Part shown: positions 21,005-33,362 of the stretch, in pieces | Layout of the letters: the number at the start of each line of letters is the position of its first letter | Numbering within the stretch: the first letter of the stretch is position 1 | NCBI RefSeq assembly: GCF_011397635.1 | Contig: NC_064767.1 | Span: forward strand, 1,306,501-1,370,500 | Reading direction: 5' to 3' | Length of the DNA: 64,000 bases | From: Epinephelus fuscoguttatus | Taxonomy: Eukaryota > Chordata > Actinopteri > Perciformes > Serranidae | Program-made: the position numbers and the translations under genes | Notes under the pieces: generated by a model | Databases searched by the model: none | Told to the model about the DNA's origin: nothing | The model's input: the letters and a program-made list of their open reading frames with translations, nothing else

Positions 21005-23904
21005 ATGGAAGATACAATCAAAGGCTGTTTGAATAGCTGCGGGATGAACGCTGAGAAAATCGGTGGCATAGCAGGTGAGTATGACTGATCAAACCAGTCA
21101 GAGATCAGATTGTGTTTGAGATTTAAAGATACAGACGTTTATTTGTGACTTTGTTAAAGCAGAGAGCACTCAGAGGAAGTGTTTATAGCTTTTATCAAAC
21201 AGGCTGGAGTTTGTTTGAAACACTCGAGTAGAATCTTTCCAAAGACAGAAAACCTCATTCAGCAGACAGTTTAAATTATGTAGATTAAAACTTGTTCATA
21301 TTTTAAGTTTAATAATCTGATAATCAATCAATTAATAATCTGCAGCTCGATGATCAGTGAGATCTGCTCATCGTCGTCAGGGAGTAACTCTGCCTTATTG
21401 TGACAGCCAGGTGTGCGTCCATCTTTATTCCAGTTTGAAAGGCAGAATGTGTGATCGGCACGACGACCAGAATCTGAAATTTATCTTCAAAGTCAAAACA
21501 ACTTTATTAATCGCTCTATTGGATGAAGAGACAAACAGGAACTTCCAGTCACTGATTTTACAACATGAAATAGTTTGTGTCATCATACTGGTTCCCACAG
21601 AGGCCTCTGTGTGGGGCCCCACGGTGCCATTCAAATATCACTGGAGGCTTCTACCTGTATATCACAGTGTGACCTCTCCAGGTGCTGACCAACTCACTGC
21701 TCTTTGTTCTGCAGGGTCCCTTGTCGAGGACGGGGTGAAGAAATGTATGGGTGGAAGTGACAACGGTGGCAAGAAGGAAGACAAAGATGACAAAGAAGAA
21801 AAAGAAGAAAAAAAGGAAGGAGGAGGAGGAGGAGGAGAAGAAGGAGGTGAGTCCTTCAAACTGACTTCAGGTCTGCTCACAGCAGAATTTATCTGCAGAT
21901 CCAAATAAATCCAGTTAAATTGACATGATTATTGAATTTGACTTTAACTTCGGAGAAGCTGCAGATTTTCATCATGATGATGTTGCTGACCTTTGAGGGG
22001 ACGGAGAGCCGCAGGGTCCAAAATGTTGGACGCCATTGGAGCTTATCGTGTGACAGGATTCATGTAACATGCTTAATTAGCACGCCGTCCCTGAACGTCC
22101 AAAACTGATACAGGAGGGTCCCGAACACATCGTAGCTGATGTTAACGGCAACTGACGAAGTATTTGATGAGTTGGGATGAGAACGTGTTGCCACCATGTG
22201 CTTTGAGCTAAATGCTAACATGCTAACGTGGATAATAATATTACATCACTGTGTAAATCACCAACACCGACAGTGTTGCCTGCAGCTGTGATCTGAGGTG
22301 TTATTGAAAATTGTTCATGATAAGAATCGCTTCGACATAAAGAACAGAGAAAAATGAGAAGCAAAACTAAGAGTATAAAATAGAGGTGTGTAAATTTAAA
22401 GCAATAAAATAAAATAAAATAAAACAGAAATGAAAATGTACATTAAAATAAAAAATATAAAGTAGAATGTGCATTATGCTGCAGTGTTTAACACTAGTGC
22501 TTAAGATATAAAAATATTGAAGAAGAATATCGTCACTGAGCTGAGGCTGTAAGAGTGAAATATAACTACAATATATACATTGATAGAACAAACAAGAACA
22601 GAACAATTCGCAGGATAAAGAAATATTGCAGCAGCTGAATAATCGCACCCAATAGATAATTAAGAATTATAAATTCAGAGTGTGAATGAAGTCCAGATGT
22701 CAGTCTGAGGGAGGAGCTGTACAGGTTGTTGGCAACAGGCAGGAATGACTTCCTGTGGCGCTGTGTGGTGCATTATGGGGGAATCAGAATGCCTGAGGGG
22801 AATCTGTGATTGGTTACAGTATAAAGAGCACAGAATTATGAGAAGGAAGAATAAGAGTATGAAATAGAAGTATGTAAATGTTAGGTAATAAAATAGAAAT
22901 AAAACTGTCACAAGTTTTTAACACGAGTGTTTCACATATCAACATAACAAATATGTGCTACAGTCAATACGTGGGTGTGATGCTCTGACACATCATAGTG
23001 AGGGAATACACTGAATATTGAAAGAATTTATACTTGAAGTATTTCTAACTCCTGAGTGCCTCCTCTAACATCACAGAGTCCGGTCTGACCGACTGAGCTC
23101 ACTGTGGAGAAGGAAACGTCACTGTGACTAACTAACCCCATCAAAAAAAGTCTCACAGGTTTTTTTAAGCACAGATTTATGCCAAAAGTCAAAGAGTTTG
23201 AAACTGTGGTTATAACCGACACGTCCTCACTGTGACCTCGTCACATGTCCACGTTTGGTCATGGACTTTCCACGTCCACATATGACGTCCAAGGTACCCT
23301 GGGTGTGTTGGTTGTTGACGTTCTGGGACGCCGTGTCAACTTCAGCCTGTTACATGCATTGTCTGTTTTCAAAATACACTTCTGTTTTCACAGGAAATGT
23401 ACAGTTTGATACAGTCTCTTTCAAAATAAAAGCCTCAAGCCAAACCTCAAATTGATGTTGTTTTCCTTCAACAAAACACACATGTGGTTGGATTTAGGAA
23501 AACAGAACAGGGTTTACAATCTTACGGGAGGCAAACACCGCTCTCTCAGGTGAAAGTCAGTGTCTGTTGGACCCATCCACCGCCCCGCCCCACTTGGACT
23601 TTCACCGCCTTAACATTCATCCTTGTCCCGCCGCGTTTCCCCCTGATGTCGCTGGGCGTCGTTAAACTATAACGGCAGCGGGCCGCATATCATGCTGACA
23701 TTAAAGGATGCCTTTTTCGTTGGTTTCTGACACTGTCAGTCACTGATCAAGCGCCAGATTTCGATGACTTCAGAGTGAGACCAGGCTCTTATAACTGATC
23801 TGATCATCAGCAGTTTGTTTTGATGTTTTGTGGTAAAGTTTTAACATTCTCTTTGTTTTCTGTCTTTTGTTTCAGTGATGGGTATGGTCAAAAGCTTCTT
23901 TTAA
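21005..23904 (+). CDS. Unrecognised small gene C (exons 1, 2 and terminal exon; 76 residues)
   Basis: Paralogue of genes A and B. Exon 1 is 21005-21074 (starts MEDTIKGCLNSCGMNAEK), exon 2 is 21715-21846 (starts SLVEDGVKKCMGGSD, then a Lys/Glu-rich stretch and a six-glycine run), and the proposed terminal exon is 23876-23904 (VMGMVKSFF then TAA). All junctions are phase 1 and total 231 nt, or 77 codons with the stop. The exon equivalent to gene B exon 3 is gone: an R1 repeat (23222-23778) abuts the remnant 'actgatctgatcatcagcag', which in gene B encodes the last residues of that exon. Splicing past the damage into the conserved last exon keeps the frame. No signal peptide or membrane span is visible. 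The charged tail of exon 2 suggests a disordered segment. Function unknown; the three-exon joining is inference. Confidence 0.5.
21847..23221. other. Last intron of gene C, repeat-rich
   Basis: Contains an R1 left-edge fragment on the minus strand (about 22083-22195), an (AAAAT)n run near 22404-22428, and two related AT-rich segments (22340-22480 and 22800-22900) flanking a dispersed sequence that includes 'gaggagctgtacaggttgttgg'. No exon seen. Confidence 0.6.
23222..23778 (+). repeat. R1 dispersed repeat replacing gene C exon 3
   Basis: Runs from 'cctcactgtgacctcgtcac' to the family end GAGTGAGACCAGG and joins at once to the tail of the lost exon. The identical junction in gene A (minus, 936) shows that the insertion came before the A/C duplication. 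Confidence 0.75.
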
Positions 23905-24430
23905 CAAACACCCTGCAGAGCACGTCCATGGAGGCTCCGCCTGCAGCGTCCTCAGAGAGGAGCAACTCCACCCAAACTGCTGGAACATTGTTGCTTTCAA
24001 TATTTACAAATGATTTGTTTTTGAGTTTTACACAGAAAACGTGACGCCACCAGAGACATCCTCAAAGCCTCTAACATTAAATCATTAACAATAACATAAC
24101 TGTAAGAAACATGCACAATGACATAACTTAAAGTTAAATTGAATGTTAGTGCCTGGCTCCTGCTGGTGACAAACACTTTGACATGTTTCTTTACTGGTTT
24201 CACACCATGAGAGTAAACTCAAATTAAAATGTATTATCTGTAAAGTCCAAATCTGTGAAGTTTGGTAGGTAAGATTTGAAAATATTATAAACCGTGTTAA
24301 TATATGGTTAAAAAACCTGTGATGTCACGTGGACACAGCAGTACTTTGTGTCATTAATTCAGTTCAACAGTCATTGTCATAAATGAAATGTATTAAACAC
24401 CAGTGCAAATTGTCTCTTGTGATCAAATGC
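23779..24430 (+). repeat. Inverted segmental-duplication arm (partner 1-935)
   Basis: The 3' block of gene C, matching the minus strand of the window start apart from the roughly 370 bp specific to the other arm. It ends the duplicated cluster. Confidence 0.8.
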
Positions 24431-25300
24431 TAATTAAACAGTTTCAGCAGCAGTTTGTTTTGATTTTGTTCTGTTTGATCTTCTGTCACTAAATATTCAC
24501 AGTGCTCACGGTACTTGTACTTCATCAGCTGAAACCATCAGTCCGTTAATCAATTAGCTGAATGTCAGATTTCTGATGGTTAAAGTCATTTTTCCCGTAT
24601 CAGTATTTTGCAAATGTTTCCTGTGAATCATGTTAATAATTTGAATGACTCAGTAATAATGTTGAGGTTAAACAACCATAGTGAAGGTGTCTCTTCATTG
24701 TGACAAACATTTAGCACTTTTTTCATTATTTTTTACAAAGCAAACGATCAATTGATTAATGGAGAAAATCAGCAGATCAATCAACAATGAGAATAATCAT
24801 TAGCTAATAGTTTCTAATGAGCTCCATCTCAAAAATCCTGATTTTTCATGAATGCATGAGTCAGAATCTTCTAATAAGACCAGATATACGGCTGAAACTT
24901 CGAAACATGATGATTCTCAGACGAGTTCTGCAGCGTCTGTTTTTATGATTATCGATCGTTTATTTTGGACGGACATCAGAGATAATGATGTCCACAGGAA
25001 GTGTAAGTCACAGTGAATATTAAAAAAGTGAGTTTTGCCTCTGAGAAGGAGCGTGATATTTCATAGAAACTTCTGTGTTTCAAAAGTACGTTAACCTGTG
25101 CAGCAGCTCCACCTGCTGACTGTGTTGGTTCAGTGCAGCCAGACCAACATAACCAACTTCACCTGCGTGCAGGTGCTACAAATGAAGTTGGACAGAGCCA
25201 GTCTTTATTACAGCTGGCCGGCGCGACCAAGCCTGAAACCTTAGTGAGAGAAAATGGGGATCGTGTCACAGTTTCTCCTTCGTCCCTCCTCTTCAGTCAC
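24431..25300. other. No feature seen
   Basis: AT-rich single-copy-looking sequence without splice-bounded open frames or repeats I recognise. Confidence 0.5.
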
Positions 25301-25314
25301 ATCACCGCATAGAC

Positions 25315-25735
25315 TTAAAGGGATAGTGCACCCAAAAATGAAACTTCAGCCATTATCTACTCACCCATATGCCGAGGGAGGCTCAGGTGAAGTTTTAGAG
25401 TCCTCACATCACTTGCAGAGATCCAAGGGGAGAGGAGGTAGCAACACAACTCCACCTAATGGAGGCTGACGGCGCCCCAGATTCAAACGTCCAAAAACAC
25501 ATAATTGAAACCACAAAATATCTCCATACTGCTCGTCCGTAGTGATCCAAGTGTCCTGAAGCCCCGACATAAAAAGTTGTTTGGAAAAACCTCATTTGAA
25601 CTCTGTTTTTAGCCTCACTGTAGCCTGTAGCTCTGACTGCCTCTCTGGGCACCACGCTCACGTGTGTGCGCTTGCGCGAGACCGTGATGCAAACACGGAT
25701 GTACAGGTAAGCAAGCGCTCCCTTTAAGGCCACGG
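25315..25735. repeat. Teleost-wide dispersed repeat
   Basis: Opens with AAAGGGATAGTGCACCCAAA, a hallmark of an abundant teleost interspersed repeat usually classed with DNA transposons, and continues through the typical 'tgccgagggaggctcaggtga' body. Its open frame on the minus strand is incidental. Confidence 0.65.
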
Positions 25736-25981
25736 TCAGATTAGAAGCAAATGTGACCCAGATCCAGCTGTTTTTCTCTCATTTGACACAAAACTGATTT
25801 TGATATTTCAGCAGAAATGGGAAAAATATATTTAATGTGTTTCCCTCAGCTGAAAATAAAAATCATTGTGTTTTTGTTATCTTATGAGACGTTTACAGCC
25901 GCCGCCGGGGGGTTACAGTAATATATTATGTCTTAGGAGCAACAAACATGATCCACTGGATTTTGGGTTTGATTATTACAT

Positions 25982-26700
25982 TTACAGTGTCACGAAACAT
26001 GTTACCACCTGAAATAAACAGTTGTTTACTTTTTCCTTTGCAGACTCCACATAAGTTTGCTCATCAGACTCACTGATGCTTCTGAATTGTTGGCGACAGG
26101 CCTCAGGAACCTGCTCATAAGCCTCGAGGACAGCATTTTTATCTGCATCATAACCTTCACTTTCTTGGTGGCTCAGAGCAGAACAGGCTTCCTGAGTCTT
26201 TCCTACCAACACACTCTGGAGCAGCGTCTGAGCCTGCTGAGGCCACACAGCTGCAACACGCTCAAAATGAGGGAAATGTTTCTGCATCCTTCTCCTCAAA
26301 TGATGGAAGCAGGCTGATGTTTTTAACGCCAAACTCAGACGGCTCAGACGTGTTCAAATTCCAGCTCTTTAAGGGAACGCTCATGTTCCAACAGCACTCG
26401 TTTCTCTTTTCTCTCCGTTCAGCTCTGTAACCTCAGCTGAGTGGCAGCATCTGACAGTGAAGGTGACACATTTGTTGAATCTTCGGATGGGTCAGACAGA
26501 AAAGCTGCAGACTCAGTTGAGACCTGTGGTGCAAGAGCAGTCTTGGAAAGATCATCATCTTTAATACTCAGCAGTAATCTGAATGTTATAATAATGAGCA
26601 AGTTTCAGCAGCTGATCTTTGGTAAATTGATCAAGCAGCTCCTCTGAAGGTGCTTTAATAAAGTCATCAAGGGAGGCTGCATTTAAGGTCTCTCAATACT
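25982..26700 (-). pseudogene. SCAN-type gag relic of a Gypsy-like LTR retrotransposon
   Basis: Reading the minus strand from about 26690, an N-terminal gag-like segment (DDFIKAPSEELLDQFTKDQL) is followed by stops, then a 116-codon frame (26332-25982). That frame carries the SCAN-like pattern seen in teleost Gmr1-type Gypsy gag proteins: VGKTQEACSALS, then AVLEAYEQVPEACRQQFR, then QTYVESAKEK. A stop breaks the N-terminal segment and the frame ends soon after the SCAN core. Zinc knuckle, protease and RT are absent downstream. A decayed fragment of a mobile element, not a host gene, is the best reading. SCAN domains also occur in tetrapod zinc-finger proteins, but the gag-like N-terminus argues for the retroelement. 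Confidence 0.65.
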
Positions 26701-27540
26701 TAAACCTGACAAACCAAAAGCTGATCAACATCAGTCAGGTTCACAGACACCACAAGTAGCTGAGCTGCAACTTACCCACCTAACTGAGCTCATCTGCCAG
26801 CATCTCACCACAGTCCCACAGTGAGCCAGTGTCTGAGTGCACAAACCACCACTTGACCACACGGCCGAGGCCCTGACACGCCTACCCACGCCAGAAAACC
26901 AGGTCTCCACCCAGGATTACTCCTGAAACAAAAAAGGCAAAATAAGAAACGAGTGACTGAAGGAAGGGCGAATGACTCGATCCAGCCATCACTCCCTAAC
27001 TAACCAGGGAGATCACTGAAAAACCAAACTGCACCAAAACACTAGACATACCATAGATACTCACCAAAAGGAAGATAACTCAGCAGCCCTCCTCCACCAC
27101 GTGCCACCGAGCAAACATACACAAACCTACTCAGCCGAGGACGACAAAGAAACTCGAGGCCCCATGATGTTACGCCCCGGCTCAGGGGAGCAACACAGAG
27201 GAGTCAACAACATATGCCCAGTCACATAAAGTTTATTGTCAAATGAATCTAACAAGGAAGAGACAGAGAGTGGGCGTGGCCAAGTGGGGCATTAATCAGA
27301 TGCTAGAGGTCACATGACCATGTGGAGGGAGGTCCTCAGGGAGACCTGCAACAGCTCTACAGAGAAAAAGAATCAGGTCAAACATATGAACACATCACAC
27401 CGCATAGGGAGGTGTCCATGTCTCTACAGTAGCCCAGAATGGACAAACCAAACCCTGGCTGTAGCCACCGCTGTTAGCAGCCCCTCTGTAACAAGCAGCG
27501 TGACAAAAACATGACACCAGAGTGTTTCCTGGTGTGAAGA
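26700..27540. other. Possible retroelement leader/LTR remnant, then dispersed repeat
   Basis: Includes the sequence TGTTACGCCCCGGCTCAGGG near 27170 and a polyadenylation-like 'cataaagtttattgtc' tract that could belong to an LTR of the element upstream of the gag relic. A dispersed repeat shared with 18340-18450 ('cagtagcccagaatggacaaacc') follows. No coding sequence. The LTR reading is weak. Confidence 0.3.
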
Positions 27541-29803
27541 GACCTCTGAGGATGATTCAGCTCCTGAGCAGTGAAGGGACTCTGACCAGGAGAAGTTTCA
27601 GATGGTTATAATCTGTAATCTGTAATCTGTAATCCTCACTGACAGACGTCCCTCAGTCCTCCTGAATCTGACACACTGGAGCTTTGAGACAGCTCAGCCT
27701 GAGTTTAAAACCACCTCACGCTGAATGATGGAACTCACAGGAGCAAAACTCCCATGATTTTATTCACACGCTGGAAATTTGTCTCTGACAATAAAATCAC
27801 TTGAAGAGTCAGTTGGTGTAAGGCGGGCATACCATGAACTGGGAAATATATTTTCTATTTTAATAACACTATTAAGAACAATGATCTGGAACTCCTCTCA
27901 TATGTTAAAGCATATTTAATTTGTTGTCTCTGTGAGGACCAGCTTGAGTTTTACAGCCTGGTCTCACTGTGGAGAACAGAAATAATAACAGTGTGTGAAA
28001 TGACAGAGACGAGCAGCAAAATTCAACATTTGTCTGCAGTGTGCACTTTAACATTTGTGACAGGTGACATGATGCATGTGCTGTGTGTAAACTCAGTTAA
28101 CATGGTGGAGCCCTCTAGCACAAAGCTGCCACAGTACGACTCTGTGACTTCAGAGTATAATTCATTTTTTTACTTGATATTTATGACATAATTATCATCC
28201 TTAAAGTTCCTGTGACGGCGAGTTCAGACTCCGTCACAGTGGTCAGTTGGTGCCTCACACCTGCTGCACTCCATCTGTGCATCTAGGATCCATTTTCTAC
28301 TGTGTGTGTCTGAGAGTGTTTGAGTGAGTGAGTGAGTGAGTGAGTGCTGTGTGTGTGTGTGTGTGTGTGACTAACATAATGACATGAATGAAGCTCAGGC
28401 TTCAACACACTGACCTCAGCATTTTAGTCTCCATGTGTTGCTGTATTCTCTAGCAGCTCACACACGACACATCACAGCTAACGTTAGCCGCCGTGCTGAC
28501 TTCTCTTATTGATCAGCTGTTATAAAACCATAACACACGTAGAGATCATACGTGATCTCAGCTGACGATCAGTAATTAAACGTGACGTTAAGTAGCTTGT
28601 TGTGTCGGTGACCTCGATCACACACTGGATGTTTCTGACGTAGATGTTGCAGCACTGAGGATGTGTTACTGTGGCATGCTAACTCTGATTTGCAACACAC
28701 TCTGAACTGTTTTCATTTTAACCTGCAGTGATTCCACACTCTACACTTCCTGTCCTTTTCCTTGGTGTCTCCTCTTTTTGTCTCTCTTCCTCCATCGTTT
28801 TGCAAACCACGCTACATCCATGTTACGGCTGCGCAGCTCGTGCAACAGAAACAACCATCCATGTGACACACAGCGCGCTGTATATTTGTGCTGGGTTTAA
28901 CGATTACTTTTTAGTAATCAAATTATTCGAATTACTTGAGGAATCATTTCAGCCCTCGCTGTGAGAGATGTGGACACATTTATGGACATACGGGGCTATG
29001 AACATGTGTTATGCTTTCCTCAAACAGACCAACTCCTGTTTGGTCATGTGCTGGGGTGAGAATGCCCTATACTGCCCTTTTCTTGCAAAACGTCCAATGT
29101 CAAATTAACATGTACCGACCAGGAAGAGCAGAGGTGGTGGGGCCCTTTGCGTATCTGTGCCCGGGGGCCTGTCCCATGTTCATTTCTGTGGCCTTAATAT
29201 GTGATTATCTTTTTCCTTCTGCATACATTTAGATATTGTGTCTCAGCATCGTGTTGTGAGCTTCAGGGACATGATCTGTGTGACAGAGGGAGCAGCATCA
29301 CCCAGACGATGAGGAGAAGGTGTAAATAAATCAGACTGACCCAGTTTCTGCAGCCGAGGTCCTGAAAGAAACTCTGCATCAGGACTGAGTCTGCCTCAGC
29401 CCCTCTGACAGGTTTACTGTGGTCCAGAACAAAGTGCGCTCATATATCCTGGTTTCACTTGTTTGTTTTTGTGCGCTGACAGGATTTATATGATTCTACT
29501 TTAATTACCCAGAGAAGAAGAAACGAAGCGACTCAGGTGGATTTTAAACTCTGTTTTTATTTCACTTCTGTTGTTTTGTAAAAGAAGAAATCAGCTCTGA
29601 AGCTCCGTTAATATCACACACACAGACTGCAGGTGTGTGTGTGTGTGTGTGTGTGTATCACAGGGTTAATTATTAGTGTGTGCGTGTATGTGTGTGTGTA
29701 TCACAGGGTTAATTATTAGTGTGTGTGTGTGTGTATGTGTGTGTGTATCACAGGGTTAATTATTAGTGTGTGTGTATGTGTGTGTGTATCACAGGGTTAA
29801 TTA

Positions 29804-29853
<50 letters not shown>

Positions 29854-30720
29854 TCAGTAAAGCAACATGCATTTAGAAGGCTTCAGATATCTGTCTGTCG
29901 GGGGGCGGAGTCAGTCTGGTGATTGACATGGGGTGGGTGTGGCTTGTAGGACACTTGCGGCATAGCCATGTGAACTCTCGGCCTGGTGGGTGATGTCATC
30001 CCACACAGACCAATCAGCTGAGAGCATGAGTGTGTACGACCTGATTCAATTCAGAGTGTTAAAAAGTGACATCAGTGTTTGTGTGAGTGTGTGGAGTTAT
30101 GATGCTGAGGCAGTGTAACCATGGCAACAGGAGGGTAGATGATGATGTTGAGAAGGAGGGTTTCTCTTGGTTAATGAGGTTAGGTTACACACAGTGGATG
30201 AGGAGGGTCAGAGGTCAAAGCGTTGAGCGACAGATAAAATGTAAAGGTTCCTTGTCTCTCGTTGCTCATTGGACAGGAAGAAACAGGAAGTGGCTGCAGG
30301 TCTAGAAGGACGAGATTCTGGAGACACAGAAAAACAAAATGAAGGGAAGGTAATTAATAGTGGTTTTGTGGTTTGATATTTAGATACCATTTTCCCAAAG
30401 TTAACGCAGCACAGTGTCGGCGTCGACCCACGCCGGATCAACGTTCATCTCGGTGAGCAGGGCTGTAACGGTTTGTGCTGAACGATCGCCGTCTGGTGCG
30501 TGAAGGACACACAATGTGTCGCCTGATACATGTGATGTGGAACCAAAGTTCATGAGTGTTAGTTCTTCTCAGAAACTGTTAACCACACACAGTGTTAGCA
30601 ACATGTGCTGAGGTCAGCACAACAAGCCGATTGGCTGTGAGCCAGTCATGCCTTTGCAAGCGCAAATGAAACAGCAGCCTGCAGGCTCCCTCTCAGCTAC
30701 GACAACAATGAGGAGAGAGT
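27540..30720. other. Gene-free interval with GT-rich tandem repeat
   Basis: No exon recognised. It contains (GAGT)n/(GT)n at 28320-28368 and, at 29630-29852, four tandem copies of a roughly 50-bp unit made of GTGTGT runs and the constant piece ATCACAGGGTTAATTATTAG, ending in a pure GT tract. Confidence 0.6.
29630..29852 (+). repeat. Tandem (GT)n plus constant 20-mer
   Basis: The unit ATCACAGGGTTAATTATTAG alternates with GT runs of variable length four times, then gives way to a (GT)n tract of about 44 bp. It looks like expansion of a short segment captured inside a microsatellite. Confidence 0.9.
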
Positions 30721-30721
30721 T

Positions 30722-31366
30722 GTGCATGAAAGGAAAAACACCCAACATGCTAACGCACATCTGATAGCATCACCCAGATGTGCCGATTATCAGGATGATG
30801 AATGTTCAGGTGAATATTTAAATAAAGCCAAGGTGGAACAAACTGAAAGACTCCTCCTAAAGTCCAAAACACAGCGCGCTTCAAAACAACCGCCTATTAT
30901 TTTTTCTGTACAACCCCACAGTGGCGCCGCCCTGCGACACGTCACACTACTGTCCTGTTTCCAGCCTCACCACTCGCCCTTTCACGTCCTGTTTGTACAT
31001 CCAAGCTCCCTGTTAGGACCAGCTGTATCGTTCAGTGTGTATCTTTTATTGTGCGGCAGCGGTGATGTTTCAGGAGAGTCCGAGCTCTCGTTTCTTGCGA
31101 GGATCTTCGTGTCTCTCCAGGTGCAGATGCCTAGCACCAATTGGGTGACTCTCCGTGACATCACTGCTGCGGACTGGCGGCGCTGGGGGCTTGGCCTACT
31201 TAACATCCAAGTCGGCCATGATGACGCCGAGGGTCGGTGCTGCCAGCAGGTCACTTTCCTCCTCGGCCCTCCAATTGTGAAAACGCTGTGTTCTTTGTGT
31301 GTGTTTGTGCTCGGCACAGTGAGACGTTTCATTACTGTTTACAGTGTTGTTAGCACCTGGCTGTAG
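30722..31366 (+). other. Longest open frame in the window (214 codons), not called as a gene
   Basis: The translation has no recognisable domain, mixed composition, and an overlapping 116-codon frame on the other strand. No clear splice sites or homology support it. It could be an untranslated or repeat-derived sequence. It is listed because its length exceeds that of every other frame. Confidence 0.15.
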
Positions 31367-31369
31367 TAT

Positions 31370-33180
31370 TTGTTGTTAAGCCTTTAGTGTGTGTGTTAGC
31401 TTCACGCAAGCTAACCGTGCTTGTATATATATATATTGTAAATGTCACTGCTCTTAGATGTAGATGTAGGAGTGAGCTGCCATCTTTGTTGTAGTCTTTG
31501 TTCTCCTGTTTTTGTTTCGGGCCCAGTATTGTATATTTGTTTGGTTCTTGTGTTTGTTGGGCTGAGGCAGCACTCTGGGGGAGATAGGTGGGTTTTGTTT
31601 GTTATTTTGGCCGTGGTTCACCCTGAAGTCATCGCTTCATACTGTGCACGAACTTCTTTTATCACCTGTGTTTAACAGAAAACCATTTTTTGTTTATAAT
31701 CAACTCTCAGATCCAGTGTATCAGCAATAAATTGCTCACTGTCCTTCATACATACAGTACATGCTCTCCATTTCAGTTTTATGTTTCACTCTAACACGAC
31801 TTCTCTCCTCACCTTTCGCTGTCACTGTGTTGAGGAACAGATGAGAAGAGACGAAATGTCCTGACCCACAATCCCGTTAGTATCCCAGATGGCACCAGAC
31901 GACAATATGATGTCGGGAAGAAGCTGTACTTTTACATCGCACAGATGTTAAATTTTGGTCTGAATGAAAACTGTGTTGAAGATAATTTAACTGTATTTTG
32001 GTCCCCCAACATCACAACCCTAAATTCCACCAAATATCAACATCTACCTCTGCTGGTGGCAGCTGGGAAAGACAGCTGCCACCAGCAGAGGTAAAGCTAA
32101 AGTAAACCTAAACTAAAGCATCAAATGTGGATAAATCTGCCACTGACAGCAGTCCCCAGGCAAAGCTCCTTTCCCTCCTGTTTGGGTTGAAAATGTGATT
32201 TTATTGTTGGTAGTTTTCTCACCTACTGTGCAGCCTGTTCGGTCTGTTCTCCCTCGGCTTCTGTTTTTGGGAGGCTGGCCTGCAGGAGAGACGGAGCAGA
32301 GGTCACATGACCGCCACCAAACTTCGTACAAATCCATTCACATACAAAACTACACTTCTCCCAGAACAAGTTACGCAGGTGGAACTAATGACATGACGTG
32401 TTTGTCTCTTCAAGGTTTAAATGGTTACTAATAAACTGAAGATTTAACACATCACAACATCCTGTTTACAAAACTGACTTTTTAAATTGGTCCCGTCTGA
32501 TTGAACCATTTAACAATCGTTTGCTATGGGAGGAGTGTAACTTCGTATCTGTAGAACGGTTCAACAGCAGGAGAGCAGGGAAATCTTTCTGTTGAGATGA
32601 AGCCAAAGATGAGCTGAAGCTGAAAGAGACAGCCATGTTAGTCAGTGCTGATGTCACGACTGAATATTTATAAACCCTTTAAAACTCATTTCCAACCTGA
32701 TCTGTAGTTTTCTTATTGCTTTTTTCTTTGTTCTTTGTTTCCCAGATTTCAGGTAAACACAACCATCAGGATGCTATGTTAATCATCACCATGGTGAAAC
32801 CCATCCGAACTAAACTCAGTAAACAAACATAATTATAAACAGTTAAGAAAATAGATTCTGAAAGTAGAACGACGACGTAAACTTTCTTTCTCTGAAGGGT
32901 GTAGTTGTTGTTAGTGAAGTAAAGCAAGGCGTCATCGGCATAACAGCGAACATTAAGAGGATTTCAGCAGAGCAAACAGTCTTTCCTTTTCCATGCATCC
33001 TTTCTTCTTCATGCTTTGTTAGTTTTATAAATCTGTCAGAGGAAACTGACACGTTCTGGCTCAAAGGCTGCATCAAAAAGGAGGAAGCACACGGTTTAAA
33101 AGTTACAAAAAGATACTAAATTTATTTAAATAAATAATGTTTGTCATCACACATTGATATCAGCGCCCTTCTAGCATTTC
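31370..33180. other. Gene-free interval
   Basis: No exon recognised. A perfect 21-bp hairpin lies at 32045-32093. The rest appears unremarkable. Confidence 0.5.
32045..32093. repeat. Perfect 21-bp hairpin, 7-nt loop
   Basis: TACCTCTGCTGGTGGCAGCT plus one more G at 32045-32065 is the exact reverse complement of 32073-32093, with loop GGAAAGA between. Confidence 0.95.
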
Positions 33181-33183
33181 TTT

Positions 33184-33362
33184 TTTTAAAGATTATATTT
33201 TTGGCCTTTAATTTATAGGACAGTGGTGAGTGTGAAGGAGTGGGAGCGATTGGATGACATGCAGCAAAGGGCTGCAGGGTCGGATCCAACCGCGGGCCCC
33301 TGCAGCAAGGACACTGCCTTTGTACATGGGACGCCTGCTCTACCCACTGAGCTACTGGGTGC
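33184..33362 (-). mobile_element. tRNA-derived SINE, diverged
   Basis: Carries the family body ('gacatgcagcaaagggc', 'tgtacatgggacgcctgctc') on the minus strand, with more substitutions than the other copies and a damaged box B. Confidence 0.7.

Noticed and set aside
30722..31366. 214-codon open frame, the longest in the window
   Set aside because: No domain, unusual mixed composition, a competing frame on the other strand and no splice or promoter context.
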